Below, one piece after another: positions 35,487 through 43,607 of a stretch of DNA of 64,000 nt. This DNA comes from Paenibacillus rigui. GTDB lineage: Bacteria; Bacillota; Bacilli; Paenibacillales; NBRC-103111. Below the pieces are notes generated by a model. That model worked only from the letters and a program-made list of their open reading frames with translations. It did not search any database and had not been told where the DNA came from. Position 1 is the stretch's first letter. Every line of letters begins with the position of its first letter. Both the position numbers and the translations under genes were made by a program. The stretch covers positions 1 through 64,000 of the forward strand of contig NZ_NMQW01000011.1 in NCBI RefSeq assembly GCF_002234615.1. Reading direction: 5' to 3'.

Positions 35487-36098
35487 ATGATATCTATCGA
35501 TCCGGTCACGAGAAGCGACCTGGACAATTATAAGCTGCTGATTGGCAGCGTCGTTCCCAGACCTATTGCTTTGGTTACTACGCTTTCCAAGGAAGGCGTG
35601 CTCAATGCCGCTCCTTTCAGCTTCTTCTCGATTGTCGCAAGCCAGCCTCCCTTACTTTCGGTTTCGGTTCAACGAAAGCAAGGAGCAATGAAGGATACGG
35701 CAAGGAATGCGGTGGAGGCCGGAGCCTTTGTCATTCATATTACGGACGAATCGATTATAGGCCAAGTGAACGAAACCGCTGCGAACTTGCCCCCGAACGA
35801 AAGTGAGGTGGAAAGGGCAGGCTTTACCCCGATAGCCAGCGAAGCGATACAGGTACCGGGATTGAAGGAGCCCAAAATTCGAATGGAATGCCTGCTGGAG
35901 CAAGCCCTTCCTGTCGGCGGTACAGGGGATCAGCCCGCCTGCGATTTACTCATTGGACGGGTTGTCCTCTTCCACTTCGCGGAAGAGGTGTATGAGAATG
36001 GGCACATCAACGCCGACAAGCTAGCTCCGGTCAGCCGTATGGCCGGCAGCAGCTATGCGAAGTTAGGCACGCAGTTTTCCATGGAGCGTCCGAAGTAA
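35487..36098 (+). CDS. flavin reductase-like protein (DIM6/NTAB family)
   Basis: The 203-residue protein has the split-barrel flavin reductase fold: IGSVVPRPIALVTTLSKEG, then NAAPFSFFSIVASQPPLLSVS, which forms the FMN pocket. Such proteins bind FMN and act as NAD(P)H:flavin reductases or uncharacterised oxidoreductases; this subgroup is close to the longer FlaRed/YwrF-like members rather than the short HpaC type encoded at 47.1 kb. AGACAGGAG precedes the ATG. A palindromic operator candidate sits in its promoter region. Confidence 0.85.
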   Translation: MISIDPVTRSDLDNYKLLIGSVVPRPIALVTTLSKEGVLNAAPFSFFSIVASQPPLLSVSVQRKQGAMKDTARNAVEAGAFVIHITDESIIGQVNETAANLPPNESEVERAGFTPIASEAIQVPGLKEPKIRMECLLEQALPVGGTGDQPACDLLIGRVVLFHFAEEVYENGHINADKLAPVSRMAGSSYAKLGTQFSMERPK

Positions 36099-36217
36099 GC
36101 ATGCTGCGGGCAGAACCACATGAAACCTTAATGTAATTGTTTTCCATGAAATATAGACTGCGATGTTTTCAAAAAAGTATAATGAATAAGATTAATATCA
36201 TACATTGGAGGGTAACC

Positions 36218-37219
36218 ATGGGGAAAATAGCTATTTTTGGATTCGGCCGTATTGGCCGTCAATTATTAAGAGTTGCGTTGCAGGAGCAGCTGTTCGTTCC
36301 GCTTTCCATCTCGGATATTAAGGATGAAGCGACGCTTGCGGCTCTATTCGAGGTAGACACCAACTATAAACGCTGGCACGAACAGGTTTCGGGACGGGAA
36401 GGACTTATCACCATCGGCGGACGCGAGATTCTGTTCATCAATTCGTCCAAAGAGGTACCGGATTGGAAAGCCCTGGATGTCGATCTGGTTATCGACTGTA
36501 CCGGCCGCGCCGTGACCCGCCCTGTTGCTCAAGTCCATCTGGACCGCGGTGCCAATCGCGTGCTTGTTAGCGGACCCAGCAAGAGCCTTGAGGATTGCGA
36601 CGCCGTATTGCTGAAAGGGATAAATCTGGATAGCTTTGATCCGGATAAGCATAAGATCATTAGTATGGCGAGCTGCACGACGAATGCGTTAGCCCCGGTT
36701 GTTAAATTAGTAAGAGAGAATTTCGGGATCAAATCCGGTCTTTTCTCAACGGTCCATTCATACACGAATACGCAATCGCTCACGGATCAGCCTATGAAGG
36801 ATAGACGGGATTCATGGGCCGCGGCGGAGAATATTATTCCTTCCTCGTCCGGGGCTGCCAAAGCGCTCAAATTTATTTGGAACGACCTGCAGATTACAGG
36901 AAAAGCCTACCGTATTCCTACCCGTACCGGAAGTATCGCAGAATTGAACCTTTTGACGGAAAAGCCTTGTACCGTACAGGAGGTAAATGATATGTTCCGC
37001 AGTGCCGCTCAAGAGGGCGTGCTGAAAGGCGTACTGGATGTGTTGGAAGGCGAATGGGCATCGTCCCGTATCGTAGGGGATTCCCACTCCTCTATCATTG
37101 ACCTTCCATTGACGCAAGTTCAAGGGGAAATCTTATCTGTCGCAACATGGTACGATAACGAATGGGGCTACGCTTCACGGTTAGCGGAAGTAGCGGCTTA
37201 TCTTGTCAATAAGGCTTAA
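36218..37219 (+). CDS. divergent type I glyceraldehyde-3-phosphate dehydrogenase homologue
   Basis: The 333-residue product has the GAPDH Rossmann start (IAIFGFGRIGRQLLR), the catalytic ASCTTN with Cys153, the active-site TVHSYT histidine and the closing [11 protein letters not shown]. Asp at the end of strand 2 (SISDIKD) suggests NAD preference. Several usually invariant segments differ: CTTNA for CTTNC, QPMKDRRDSWAAAE for [19 protein letters not shown] for TSTGAAK, and RIPTRTGSIAEL for RVPTPNVSVVDL. It may therefore act on another phosphorylated aldehyde or be a moonlighting form. ATTGGAGGG precedes the ATG; an earlier in-frame ATG lacks a ribosome site. A canonical gapB is encoded at 54.6 kb. 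Confidence 0.82.
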   Translation: MGKIAIFGFGRIGRQLLRVALQEQLFVPLSISDIKDEATLAALFEVDTNYKRWHEQVSGREGLITIGGREILFINSSKEVPDWKALDVDLVIDCTGRAVTRPVAQVHLDRGANRVLVSGPSKSLEDCDAVLLKGINLDSFDPDKHKIISMASCTTNALAPVVKLVRENFGIKSGLFSTVHSYTNTQSLTDQPMKDRRDSWAAAENIIPSSSGAAKALKFIWNDLQITGKAYRIPTRTGSIAELNLLTEKPCTVQEVNDMFRSAAQEGVLKGVLDVLEGEWASSRIVGDSHSSIIDLPLTQVQGEILSVATWYDNEWGYASRLAEVAAYLVNKA

Positions 37220-37237
37220 GTGATTACCACTTCAAGA

Positions 37238-37455
37238 GATGACTTCTGAATGAACTCAGGGCCACTGAAGAACTGGAGGAGTGGACGGAATCGTTCTGTA
37301 GAAGCGTAAGTGTTCGCCCTTGTCCCCGGATTTTGACCGCTATAAGCGGGTTGAAATTGAAAAAATCCGGGGGCAACAGTGATCGGCAGAATGATCCATC
37401 CACGCAGCCGTAGCTTTTTTCAGTGGCCTCGAATGAATCAGGGGTCATCTTTTTG
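37238..37455. repeat. palindromic MITE-like element, copy 1, inside a terminator-like stem
   Basis: The core (37260-37428) begins GGCCACTGAAGAACTG and ends TTTTTTCAGTGGCC and is about 80% identical to a second copy near 45.57 kb. It folds on itself: GTGGACGGA with TCCATCCAC outside, TTGTCCCCGGATTTT with AAAATCCGGGGGCAA inside. Flanks unique to this copy, GATGACTTCTGA and TCAGGGGTCATC, also pair (with G-U pairs) and a T tract follows, so the element appears to lie within the loop of a terminator. It separates the GAPDH gene from the convergent germination operon. No open frame is present. Confidence 0.8.
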
Positions 37456-37532
37456 TTGTTATGGTCTGGCAAGCGATCAAGGACCGGGATGTCTTTTCCT
37501 TCAGCCTAAGCTTGCAAGGGCATCTGTACTAG

Positions 37533-38693
37533 CTAGGTTCTAAGCTTGTATTTACCCGTGTTATCAATGTTCATCTGAATGTTAATGGCTTCAATTGAAT
37601 GTTCCGTAAGGGGAAACGCATTCGATCCGAAATATGTGTTCCATTGGGCTGGAGATTGTAACAGTAAAGCGTAGCCCAGCTGGTAAATATCCGCTTTGAT
37701 GGCGATACCCTTCAGGTAGGTAGCTTTGATTTCTTTCGCCACTTCCTTTTTGGCCAAGGCAATGAGCTCAGCTTCGCTGACGTTCTGCCCCAGCTCGTTC
37801 AGGCTTCCTGCGAGGCGGATATGCAAGTTAAAGGCTAAACGCCCGTCGCGAATCAGCGGTTCGATCCGAACCTTCGGCTTGCGGATGACAAAAGTACCCA
37901 CAAGCTCTCCTTGTTTCGAGGTGCCCCCTTTTATATTCAGGAAGGCTCTAACCGTATGGGGGGTTACCCATCTTAGCCCTTTTAAATTCTCCTTGTTCAA
38001 GCTTCCCCTCAGCGTTCCGTGATCAATGATCATGGCGCCCCCTATTTCCAGCAGACTATGCTTTTCCAAGTTTTCTTTCCAGGTGGACTTATTAATCGAC
38101 AAATAAGGGAGCAGCGTCGTTCTGCCTTGCTCGTTATAATTGGCGAGATATCTCTGGAACTGGAGCGGCTTCACATAGGAGCTTTGCTTGTATGTGGCCT
38201 TCGGCTCATTGAGAATGGAGGCGATCGGCGATTCGTTGAAGAACGGTGTCACAGTCAGCAGCTGGTCAAGCGGCTCCGTTGTGCCGTACACCCATTTGGT
38301 ATACCGTATTTCCCGGTACCTATTGGTCAAGTCATACACAATTTGGGGGCCGTGCCGAAGTGCGGCCTCACTGTAAACAATAGCATTGACATGGGCATAC
38401 AACATATACTGCTGGGAGCTTTGGTACATTTTATTAACCGCCTCATTTATGGAGGCTCCGGTACTTTTGCTCACCCAGACACGGGCGCTCTCGCTCGGCT
38501 TCCCGCCCTCCTGCTTCGCTACGCTGGTGAAATCCAACAATTGAGCGTGTACGATGTATCGACCGTTGACAAAGTCAATGCCTAAAGCACTGATATAGTT
38601 GTTATCCTGAATTTCCTTGGCATCCCAGCAGCCTGACAAGAGGATGGGGAAGCATGAGACCAGGACGAGTCGCAGCAGCCGGTTCCTGTTCAT
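37533..38693 (-). CDS. spore germination lipoprotein, Ger(x)C family (C subunit)
   Basis: The 386-residue lipoprotein (lipobox LLSGC, followed by the usual WDAKEI) belongs to the GerAC/Ger(x)C family. It is the outer-face lipoprotein subunit of a germinant receptor in the inner spore membrane. It overlaps the A-subunit gene by four bases (ATGA) and is the last gene of the operon. The length fits the family. Confidence 0.92.
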   Translation of the reverse strand: MNRNRLLRLVLVSCFPILLSGCWDAKEIQDNNYISALGIDFVNGRYIVHAQLLDFTSVAKQEGGKPSESARVWVSKSTGASINEAVNKMYQSSQQYMLYAHVNAIVYSEAALRHGPQIVYDLTNRYREIRYTKWVYGTTEPLDQLLTVTPFFNESPIASILNEPKATYKQSSYVKPLQFQRYLANYNEQGRTTLLPYLSINKSTWKENLEKHSLLEIGGAMIIDHGTLRGSLNKENLKGLRWVTPHTVRAFLNIKGGTSKQGELVGTFVIRKPKVRIEPLIRDGRLAFNLHIRLAGSLNELGQNVSEAELIALAKKEVAKEIKATYLKGIAIKADIYQLGYALLLQSPAQWNTYFGSNAFPLTEHSIEAINIQMNIDNTGKYKLRT

Positions 38694-40123
38694 AGCTTAT
38701 CGTGTCCTTTGCGTGTGTTGTCCTGCGTATGAAGACTGCCTGGTCTCTTATCGATTTCCCGCCAACTCTTGGAGAGCAAGCCTTTCATCAAATCGTTTTT
38801 GGAGAAGGGCGAGGCGGGGGACATATAGGGAAGACCGAACGATTCTATCGTAACCAGATGCAGGATTGTGTAGATGCATGCCAAAATAAAACCGTACATT
38901 CCCAAGATAGCAGACGCAAAAAAAATTAGAAATCGAAGATAGGTGGCACCTCCGGACAGAGCCATATTGGATATCGTAGCTGTGGCAATGGAAGAGAGGC
39001 CGCCGATGACGATCAAGCTGGGAGAGATTAAAGCAGCGCGCACCGCCGCATCCCCGATGACAATGCCGCCTACTACAGCTAACGTTTGTCCGATGGCCCG
39101 CGGCAAACGGTTTCCGCCTTCCCTGAATAACTCCAGAATGAACAGAATCATGAAAAATTCAATCGTGGCCGGCAGCGGGAGACCGATCCTGGTTTGCGTT
39201 ATCGTCGCCAGCAAAGGGAAAGGCAGCTGATCCTGATTGAATGACGTCAGTGCAATCCAGAACCCTGGCAGCAGCATAGAGATTAACAGCCCCATAAGCC
39301 GGATGGCGCGCCCGACACCCGCAATCCAGAATGGAAAGAAATTGTCCTCTGAGCTTTTCAGAATGAGAAAAAGGGTGGCCGGCGCAATCATAACCGCTGG
39401 CATTCCCTCTACGATCAGAGCAAATCTGCCTCGGGACAGGCAATCGACTGCAAAATCGGGTCTGCCTGTATACAGAACCGTCGGAAAAAAAGTAAATCCC
39501 TGTTCCTTGATATATTCTTCCAGCTGCTCTGTGCTGACCAGCGTGTCCACGTGTATTCGCTGAATGCGGCTTCGGACTACCTCAATCGTATCTTTGTTAG
39601 TCACATCGTCCAGATATAACAGTCCGACCCGTGTCGCGCTGCGCGTTCCGATCGTAAAAGGCTCCAGCACGAGGGATTCGGTTCGCAGACGCTTCCGGAT
39701 TAACGCAAGGTTCGTATCGAAATCCTCGACAAATCCGTCCCGGGGACCGCGAATGGAAATATCGAGACTGGATTCTTCCGGGGATCGTTTGGGGGCATTG
39801 GACAGGTTGAGTGTAAATGCGGATGCTCCGGCCCCCCAGAATAAAACGACCTTTCCCGAAAATACAGCCCTCGATAACCCGGCTGCAGTAATCTCCTCCA
39901 GGAACGGCTCCAGATGCAGTGCAGGAATGAACGGGATTGGCGTGTAAGTGCTTGAATGCAGCGCTGGAATGACCGATTCATACAACTGCTGGCCATCGCA
40001 GAGATGGCTGCAATAGAGTAAGAGAATGGGTTCCCCGCCCGCAAGCGAATGATGTTGAATCGTCACATCCGGCGTATTGCGAAACCATTCCCGCAGCGTG
40101 TCTTCCTTCCAGATGGTTGTCAT
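38690..40123 (-). CDS. spore germination protein, GerA family (A subunit)
   Basis: The 477-residue membrane protein has a large N-terminal soluble region (about 1-250) with the family signature SLDISIRGPRDGFVEDFDTNL and RTRLR-like strands, a YLDDVTN motif, then several membrane helices. It is the nutrient-gated channel subunit of the germinant receptor. It overlaps both neighbours by four bases. Germinant specificity cannot be read from sequence. Confidence 0.93.
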   Translation of the reverse strand: MTTIWKEDTLREWFRNTPDVTIQHHSLAGGEPILLLYCSHLCDGQQLYESVIPALHSSTYTPIPFIPALHLEPFLEEITAAGLSRAVFSGKVVLFWGAGASAFTLNLSNAPKRSPEESSLDISIRGPRDGFVEDFDTNLALIRKRLRTESLVLEPFTIGTRSATRVGLLYLDDVTNKDTIEVVRSRIQRIHVDTLVSTEQLEEYIKEQGFTFFPTVLYTGRPDFAVDCLSRGRFALIVEGMPAVMIAPATLFLILKSSEDNFFPFWIAGVGRAIRLMGLLISMLLPGFWIALTSFNQDQLPFPLLATITQTRIGLPLPATIEFFMILFILELFREGGNRLPRAIGQTLAVVGGIVIGDAAVRAALISPSLIVIGGLSSIATATISNMALSGGATYLRFLIFFASAILGMYGFILACIYTILHLVTIESFGLPYMSPASPFSKNDLMKGLLSKSWREIDKRPGSLHTQDNTRKGHDKL

Positions 40124-41202
40124 GTCGCTCTCCCTTCCTTATTAATAAATAAGGATCGTCCCCACAGGATGAAAGAAAGTGCCGCTATACAAAGCACGAA
40201 CGCAGGAATATAGTATTCCGACATCAGTGTGATAAATGCGTTATCCGATAAGGGGAAGATGCCGAATAAGCCGATAGCGGCTCCACTCAGCCACACGATG
40301 ATCCTTCTCTGGCCTTTGATAATTTCATGAAGACATTCGGTCAGCATCCATATCGATAATGCAATGCGTATGAAAGCCCCGGAGAGCCATTGGAAGATCG
40401 ATAAAAAATCCATGTGCTCGATAAACCGGCTGAGCTGCAAAATTCGCCATTGCTCATAAGCCGGGTACCTCTGTTTAGCAGCCTCTTGAACGCCGAACTC
40501 TGCAATAGATCCGGTCAAAGGGCCGATGGTCAGGATGGCGATCATGACCGACAGTGTGAGAAAGAACGAGTAGCTGATTTTATCTGAAACCCGATGCTGA
40601 ACCAGAACGATTAGAAACAGCTCGCTTAAGCCGCTGACAGCATAGATGAAGCCGTGCAGCACCGGAGACCAGCCGTGGAGCAGCACCGGTCTCAGCAGTG
40701 TGTAATCCTTATGCGGGATGTTTCCCGACATAACGAAGAAACCGAACAATACGACAAAGGGCAGCAGGATGCCCGAGGATAGCGCCAGTGCTTTTAATCC
40801 AAGATTTACCGATTTCATGCACAGCAGCAGCAGGGCGAGAACAATGACAAGCATCGGTGTGTTCGGCAAATAATTGATTTTGGCCCATTGGGCCGTCTCC
40901 TTCAAGGTGGTCGCCCCCGTACCGTATACGATGAGAAGGAGGGGCACCAGCACGAACCAGGACCAGCCCTTGAAATGGAGCCGGAGCCACGAAAGTAACG
41001 ACAAGCCGTTCATTCTTTTGAGGATATAAAGAACGATAGGAAACCATAAAAAACTGCTGATGCAGGCTAAGCTGACAGTAATCCATCCGTCTTTTCCCGA
41101 AGTATCCAGCAGGATGGGGATGACCGTCACATGGTTCAGCAAGCCTGAAGAAAGGATCACAATCATTGCAAGCTGATAGCTTGAAATTTTTTTCTCAATC
41201 AC
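40120..41202 (-). CDS. spore germination permease, GerB family (B subunit)
   Basis: The 360-residue protein has about ten membrane helices of the APC-like GerAB/YndE family, beginning KKISSYQLAMIVILSSGLLN. The B subunit holds the germinant-binding pocket in this receptor class. GTG is the start, preceded by GGAAGGAG. It is the first gene of the operon, so the order is B-A-C rather than the more familiar A-B-C. Confidence 0.92.
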   Translation of the reverse strand: MIEKKISSYQLAMIVILSSGLLNHVTVIPILLDTSGKDGWITVSLACISSFLWFPIVLYILKRMNGLSLLSWLRLHFKGWSWFVLVPLLLIVYGTGATTLKETAQWAKINYLPNTPMLVIVLALLLLCMKSVNLGLKALALSSGILLPFVVLFGFFVMSGNIPHKDYTLLRPVLLHGWSPVLHGFIYAVSGLSELFLIVLVQHRVSDKISYSFFLTLSVMIAILTIGPLTGSIAEFGVQEAAKQRYPAYEQWRILQLSRFIEHMDFLSIFQWLSGAFIRIALSIWMLTECLHEIIKGQRRIIVWLSGAAIGLFGIFPLSDNAFITLMSEYYIPAFVLCIAALSFILWGRSLFINKEGRAT

Positions 41203-41275
41203 GGATGGATCTCCTTCCCAAGCGCGTTATTCAGCCTTAGATTGCATCGGGAAACTGGAAACTATTCCATTTCAG

Positions 41276-41310
41276 CAAAAAAAAGACTGTTGAGCTTGTC
41301 CTCAACAGTC
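41276..41310 (-). terminator. rho-independent terminator of the aldolase operon
   Basis: On the minus strand GACTGTTGAG and CTCAACAGTC form a perfect 10-bp stem with a 6-base loop, then eight T residues. It ends the aldolase/aldehyde dehydrogenase transcript. Confidence 0.92.
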
Positions 41311-41356
41311 CAGGGTTTCGATGATGATGATGATGCGGGTGGTCATTTTAGCGGAT

Positions 41357-42367
41357 TTACTTTCTTGCGGCAATCTCGGCGGCAACATCCAGGATCATAT
41401 CTTCCTGGCCACCGACAACCTTGCGCTTGCCCAATTCGATCAAGACATCCCGGGAGTCGACTCCGAGCTTGACGGCAGCCCGTTTGGCATGCAGCGCGAA
41501 GCTGGAATAGACGCCGGCGTAGCCCAGAACCAAGCTGTCTCTTTTGATCTCCTGAGGCGTAGGCAGAATCGGAGCGACGATGTCCTCGGCCAAGTCCATC
41601 ATCTTGTACAAGTCGATTCCTGTCGGAATGCCCATGCGGTCGAGCACGGCGACAAGCACCTCCGTTTGGGTATTTCCAGCGCCTGCTCCAAGACAGCGTA
41701 CGCTCCCGTCGATGCGGGTTGCCCCTTCCTCGATAGCAACGAGCGAGTTGGCCATGGCGAGAGATAAATTGTTATGGCCGTGAAAACCGATGTTGACACC
41801 TATATGCTGTTTAAGCGCGCGAATACGCTCACGAACCTGATCCGGCAGCAGCGCCCCAGCAGAGTCTACGACATACACTGTATCTGCGCCGTAGCTTTCC
41901 ATCAATTGAGCCTGCTCGACTAATTTTCCGGTTTCGGCCATATGGGACATCATCAGAAATCCTACGGTTTCCATGCCCAGCTCCTTGGCCGCTGCAATAT
42001 GCTGAGGCGCTACGTCCGCTTCCGTCACGTGGGTGGCAATCCGCGCCATCTTGGCGCCCAATGCTGCCGCTTCCTTCAGCTCCTTGACCGTTCCGATCCC
42101 GGGGATCAGAAGCACCGCGATTTTGGATTGATCGGCAACGGAAACGGCGGCTTCGATGAGCTCCAGCTCATTCGTGCGCGAAAGGCCATACTGCAGGGAC
42201 GATCCTGCCAACCCGTCTCCGTGCGATACCTCGATATAGGGGACGTTCGCATCGTTCAACGCTTTGGCTACCCTCAAAACTTGCTCTACTGTATATTGAT
42301 GGGCCAGGGGATGGCTTCCGTCGCGCAATGCGACCTCCGTGATATAGACGTCTCGTTTATTGGTCAT
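41357..42367 (-). CDS. mhpE: 4-hydroxy-2-oxovalerate aldolase
   Basis: The 336-residue product belongs to the DmpG/MhpE branch of the HMGL-like TIM barrels: VALRDGSHPLAHQYT at the start supplies the metal and substrate residues, and GFHGHNNLSLAMANS gives the two metal-binding histidines. It splits 4-hydroxy-2-oxovalerate into pyruvate and acetaldehyde. In this family it forms a channelling complex with the acetaldehyde dehydrogenase encoded just upstream on the same strand. It completes the meta-cleavage pathway whose upper enzymes are encoded on the other strand at 45.9-51.1 kb. AAGGGAGCAGAAGG precedes the ATG. Confidence 0.95.
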   Translation of the reverse strand: MTNKRDVYITEVALRDGSHPLAHQYTVEQVLRVAKALNDANVPYIEVSHGDGLAGSSLQYGLSRTNELELIEAAVSVADQSKIAVLLIPGIGTVKELKEAAALGAKMARIATHVTEADVAPQHIAAAKELGMETVGFLMMSHMAETGKLVEQAQLMESYGADTVYVVDSAGALLPDQVRERIRALKQHIGVNIGFHGHNNLSLAMANSLVAIEEGATRIDGSVRCLGAGAGNTQTEVLVAVLDRMGIPTGIDLYKMMDLAEDIVAPILPTPQEIKRDSLVLGYAGVYSSFALHAKRAAVKLGVDSRDVLIELGKRKVVGGQEDMILDVAAEIAARK

Positions 42368-42391
42368 TGTCCTTCTGCTCCCTTCCGTGGA

Positions 42392-43276
42392 TTAAATAAT
42401 CGAGTGGGACAATTGCCTTCTTGCAAATTCCTCCGCAACCCTAACGCCTGCCGCGGTCATGATATCCAGATTACCGGAATATTTGGGCAGGTAATCTCCT
42501 GCACCCTCGACCTCAATGAAAATCGTCACCTGATTGCCGTCGAACATCGGCTCTGTTCTTAAGCGGTATCCGGGCACATAAGCCTGAACGGCTTTCACCA
42601 TGTCATAAATGGACTTCGTAATTTCTTCGCGGTCCATAGTCCCCTCTTCAACCAAAGCGTAGACTGTATCCCGCATCAAGATGGGCGGCTCCGCAGGATT
42701 CAGAATGATAATAGCTTTCCCCTTCTTCGCCCCGGCGACCTCCTCGATGGCTCGGGCAGTGGTGTGGGTGAATTCGTCAATGTTGGCGCGGGTGCCTGGT
42801 CCGGCGCTGCGGCTCGAGATGGTTGCTACAATCTCGGCATATTGTACCGGGCTGACGCGATGGACGGCATTTACCATAGGAATGGTGGCTTGGCCCCCGC
42901 AGGTGATTAGATTAATGTTATCCGCTTCCAAATACGCTCCCAGATTTACCGCTGGCACCACCAGGGCTCCTACGGCGGCTGGAGTCATATCGATCACTTT
43001 TTTTCCTGCTTGCTTTAACGATTTTGCATGCCGGATATGAGATTTGGCTGAAGTCGCATCAAACACGATATCCGCCAATTCCGGCTGTTCGAGGAATCCC
43101 TTGATGCCGTTGTCAATAGTATGGAAGCCCAGCTCTCTGGCACGGCGCAGCCCGTCGGAAGCGGGATCGATGCCTATGACGGTAGTCAGCTCCAAAATTT
43201 CGGAACGCATCAGCTTTATCATCAGATCGGTACCAATATTTCCTGAACCCAGAACGGCGACTTTCACTTTAGCCAC
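42392..43276 (-). CDS. mhpF: acetaldehyde dehydrogenase (acetylating)
   Basis: The 294-residue product has the Rossmann start [15 protein letters not shown] and the [11 protein letters not shown] segment with the catalytic cysteine, and the [18 protein letters not shown] segment of the DmpF/MhpF family. It oxidises acetaldehyde released by the aldolase to acetyl-CoA with NAD and CoA. GTG is the likely start, behind AAGGGGG. It is the first gene of the two-gene minus-strand operon and is divergent from the regulator gene. Confidence 0.95.
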   Translation of the reverse strand: MAKVKVAVLGSGNIGTDLMIKLMRSEILELTTVIGIDPASDGLRRARELGFHTIDNGIKGFLEQPELADIVFDATSAKSHIRHAKSLKQAGKKVIDMTPAAVGALVVPAVNLGAYLEADNINLITCGGQATIPMVNAVHRVSPVQYAEIVATISSRSAGPGTRANIDEFTHTTARAIEEVAGAKKGKAIIILNPAEPPILMRDTVYALVEEGTMDREEITKSIYDMVKAVQAYVPGYRLRTEPMFDGNQVTIFIEVEGAGDYLPKYSGNLDIMTAAGVRVAEEFARRQLSHSII

Positions 43277-43607
43277 AGCTATTCCCCCTTAAGATTCGTC
43301 TTCAAGGCTTCTTGTAAACGATTGCAATTTCTTGCTTTGCCATCGCTTGCTTCAGTTATAGTCTAATAACTTTGACGGGAAGAGACTAGAACAAGGATTG
43401 TTCATCATTTAGAGGGATCACAGCGAATTTTGTCCCTGCTTGAGGAACAGGCAAGACGCAGCAGACCTTTTATGATGTGCAAGGTGAAGCATAATTTTGG
43501 ACATACTTAAAGAGAGAATCTCCAATGTTTGCGTTTACAAATCCATCTCCTTTGTATTATTGTTTGATTGCAGCACTATTCCATTGTAAAAGGGAAGGGA
43601 CTCCGGC
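43277..43607. promoter_or_regulatory. divergent control region between mhpFE and the aromatic-responsive regulator
   Basis: This 331-base non-coding region must carry promoters for both directions. A perfect 6-3-6 palindrome GAACAA-GGA-TTGTTC lies at 43389-43403 and is a candidate operator for the divergently encoded regulator. No clear consensus -35/-10 pairs were recognised, consistent with activator dependence. Confidence 0.45.

Noticed and set aside
37238-37455. Structured regulatory RNA or riboswitch
   Set aside because: The second copy lies in an unrelated context downstream of another gene and the sequence is almost fully self-complementary, which fits a palindromic mobile repeat better.
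38019-38585. 188-residue plus-strand open frame
   Set aside because: It is antisense to the GerC gene, with no homology and no ribosome site; the minus-strand germination operon explains the region.
41319-41335. GATGATGATGATG repeat just after the aldolase gene
   Set aside because: It lies between the stop codon and terminator and is too short to call a functional microsatellite; it is not translated.
41942-42562. 206-residue plus-strand open frame
   Set aside because: It is antisense to the mhpE and mhpF genes, whose families are certain.
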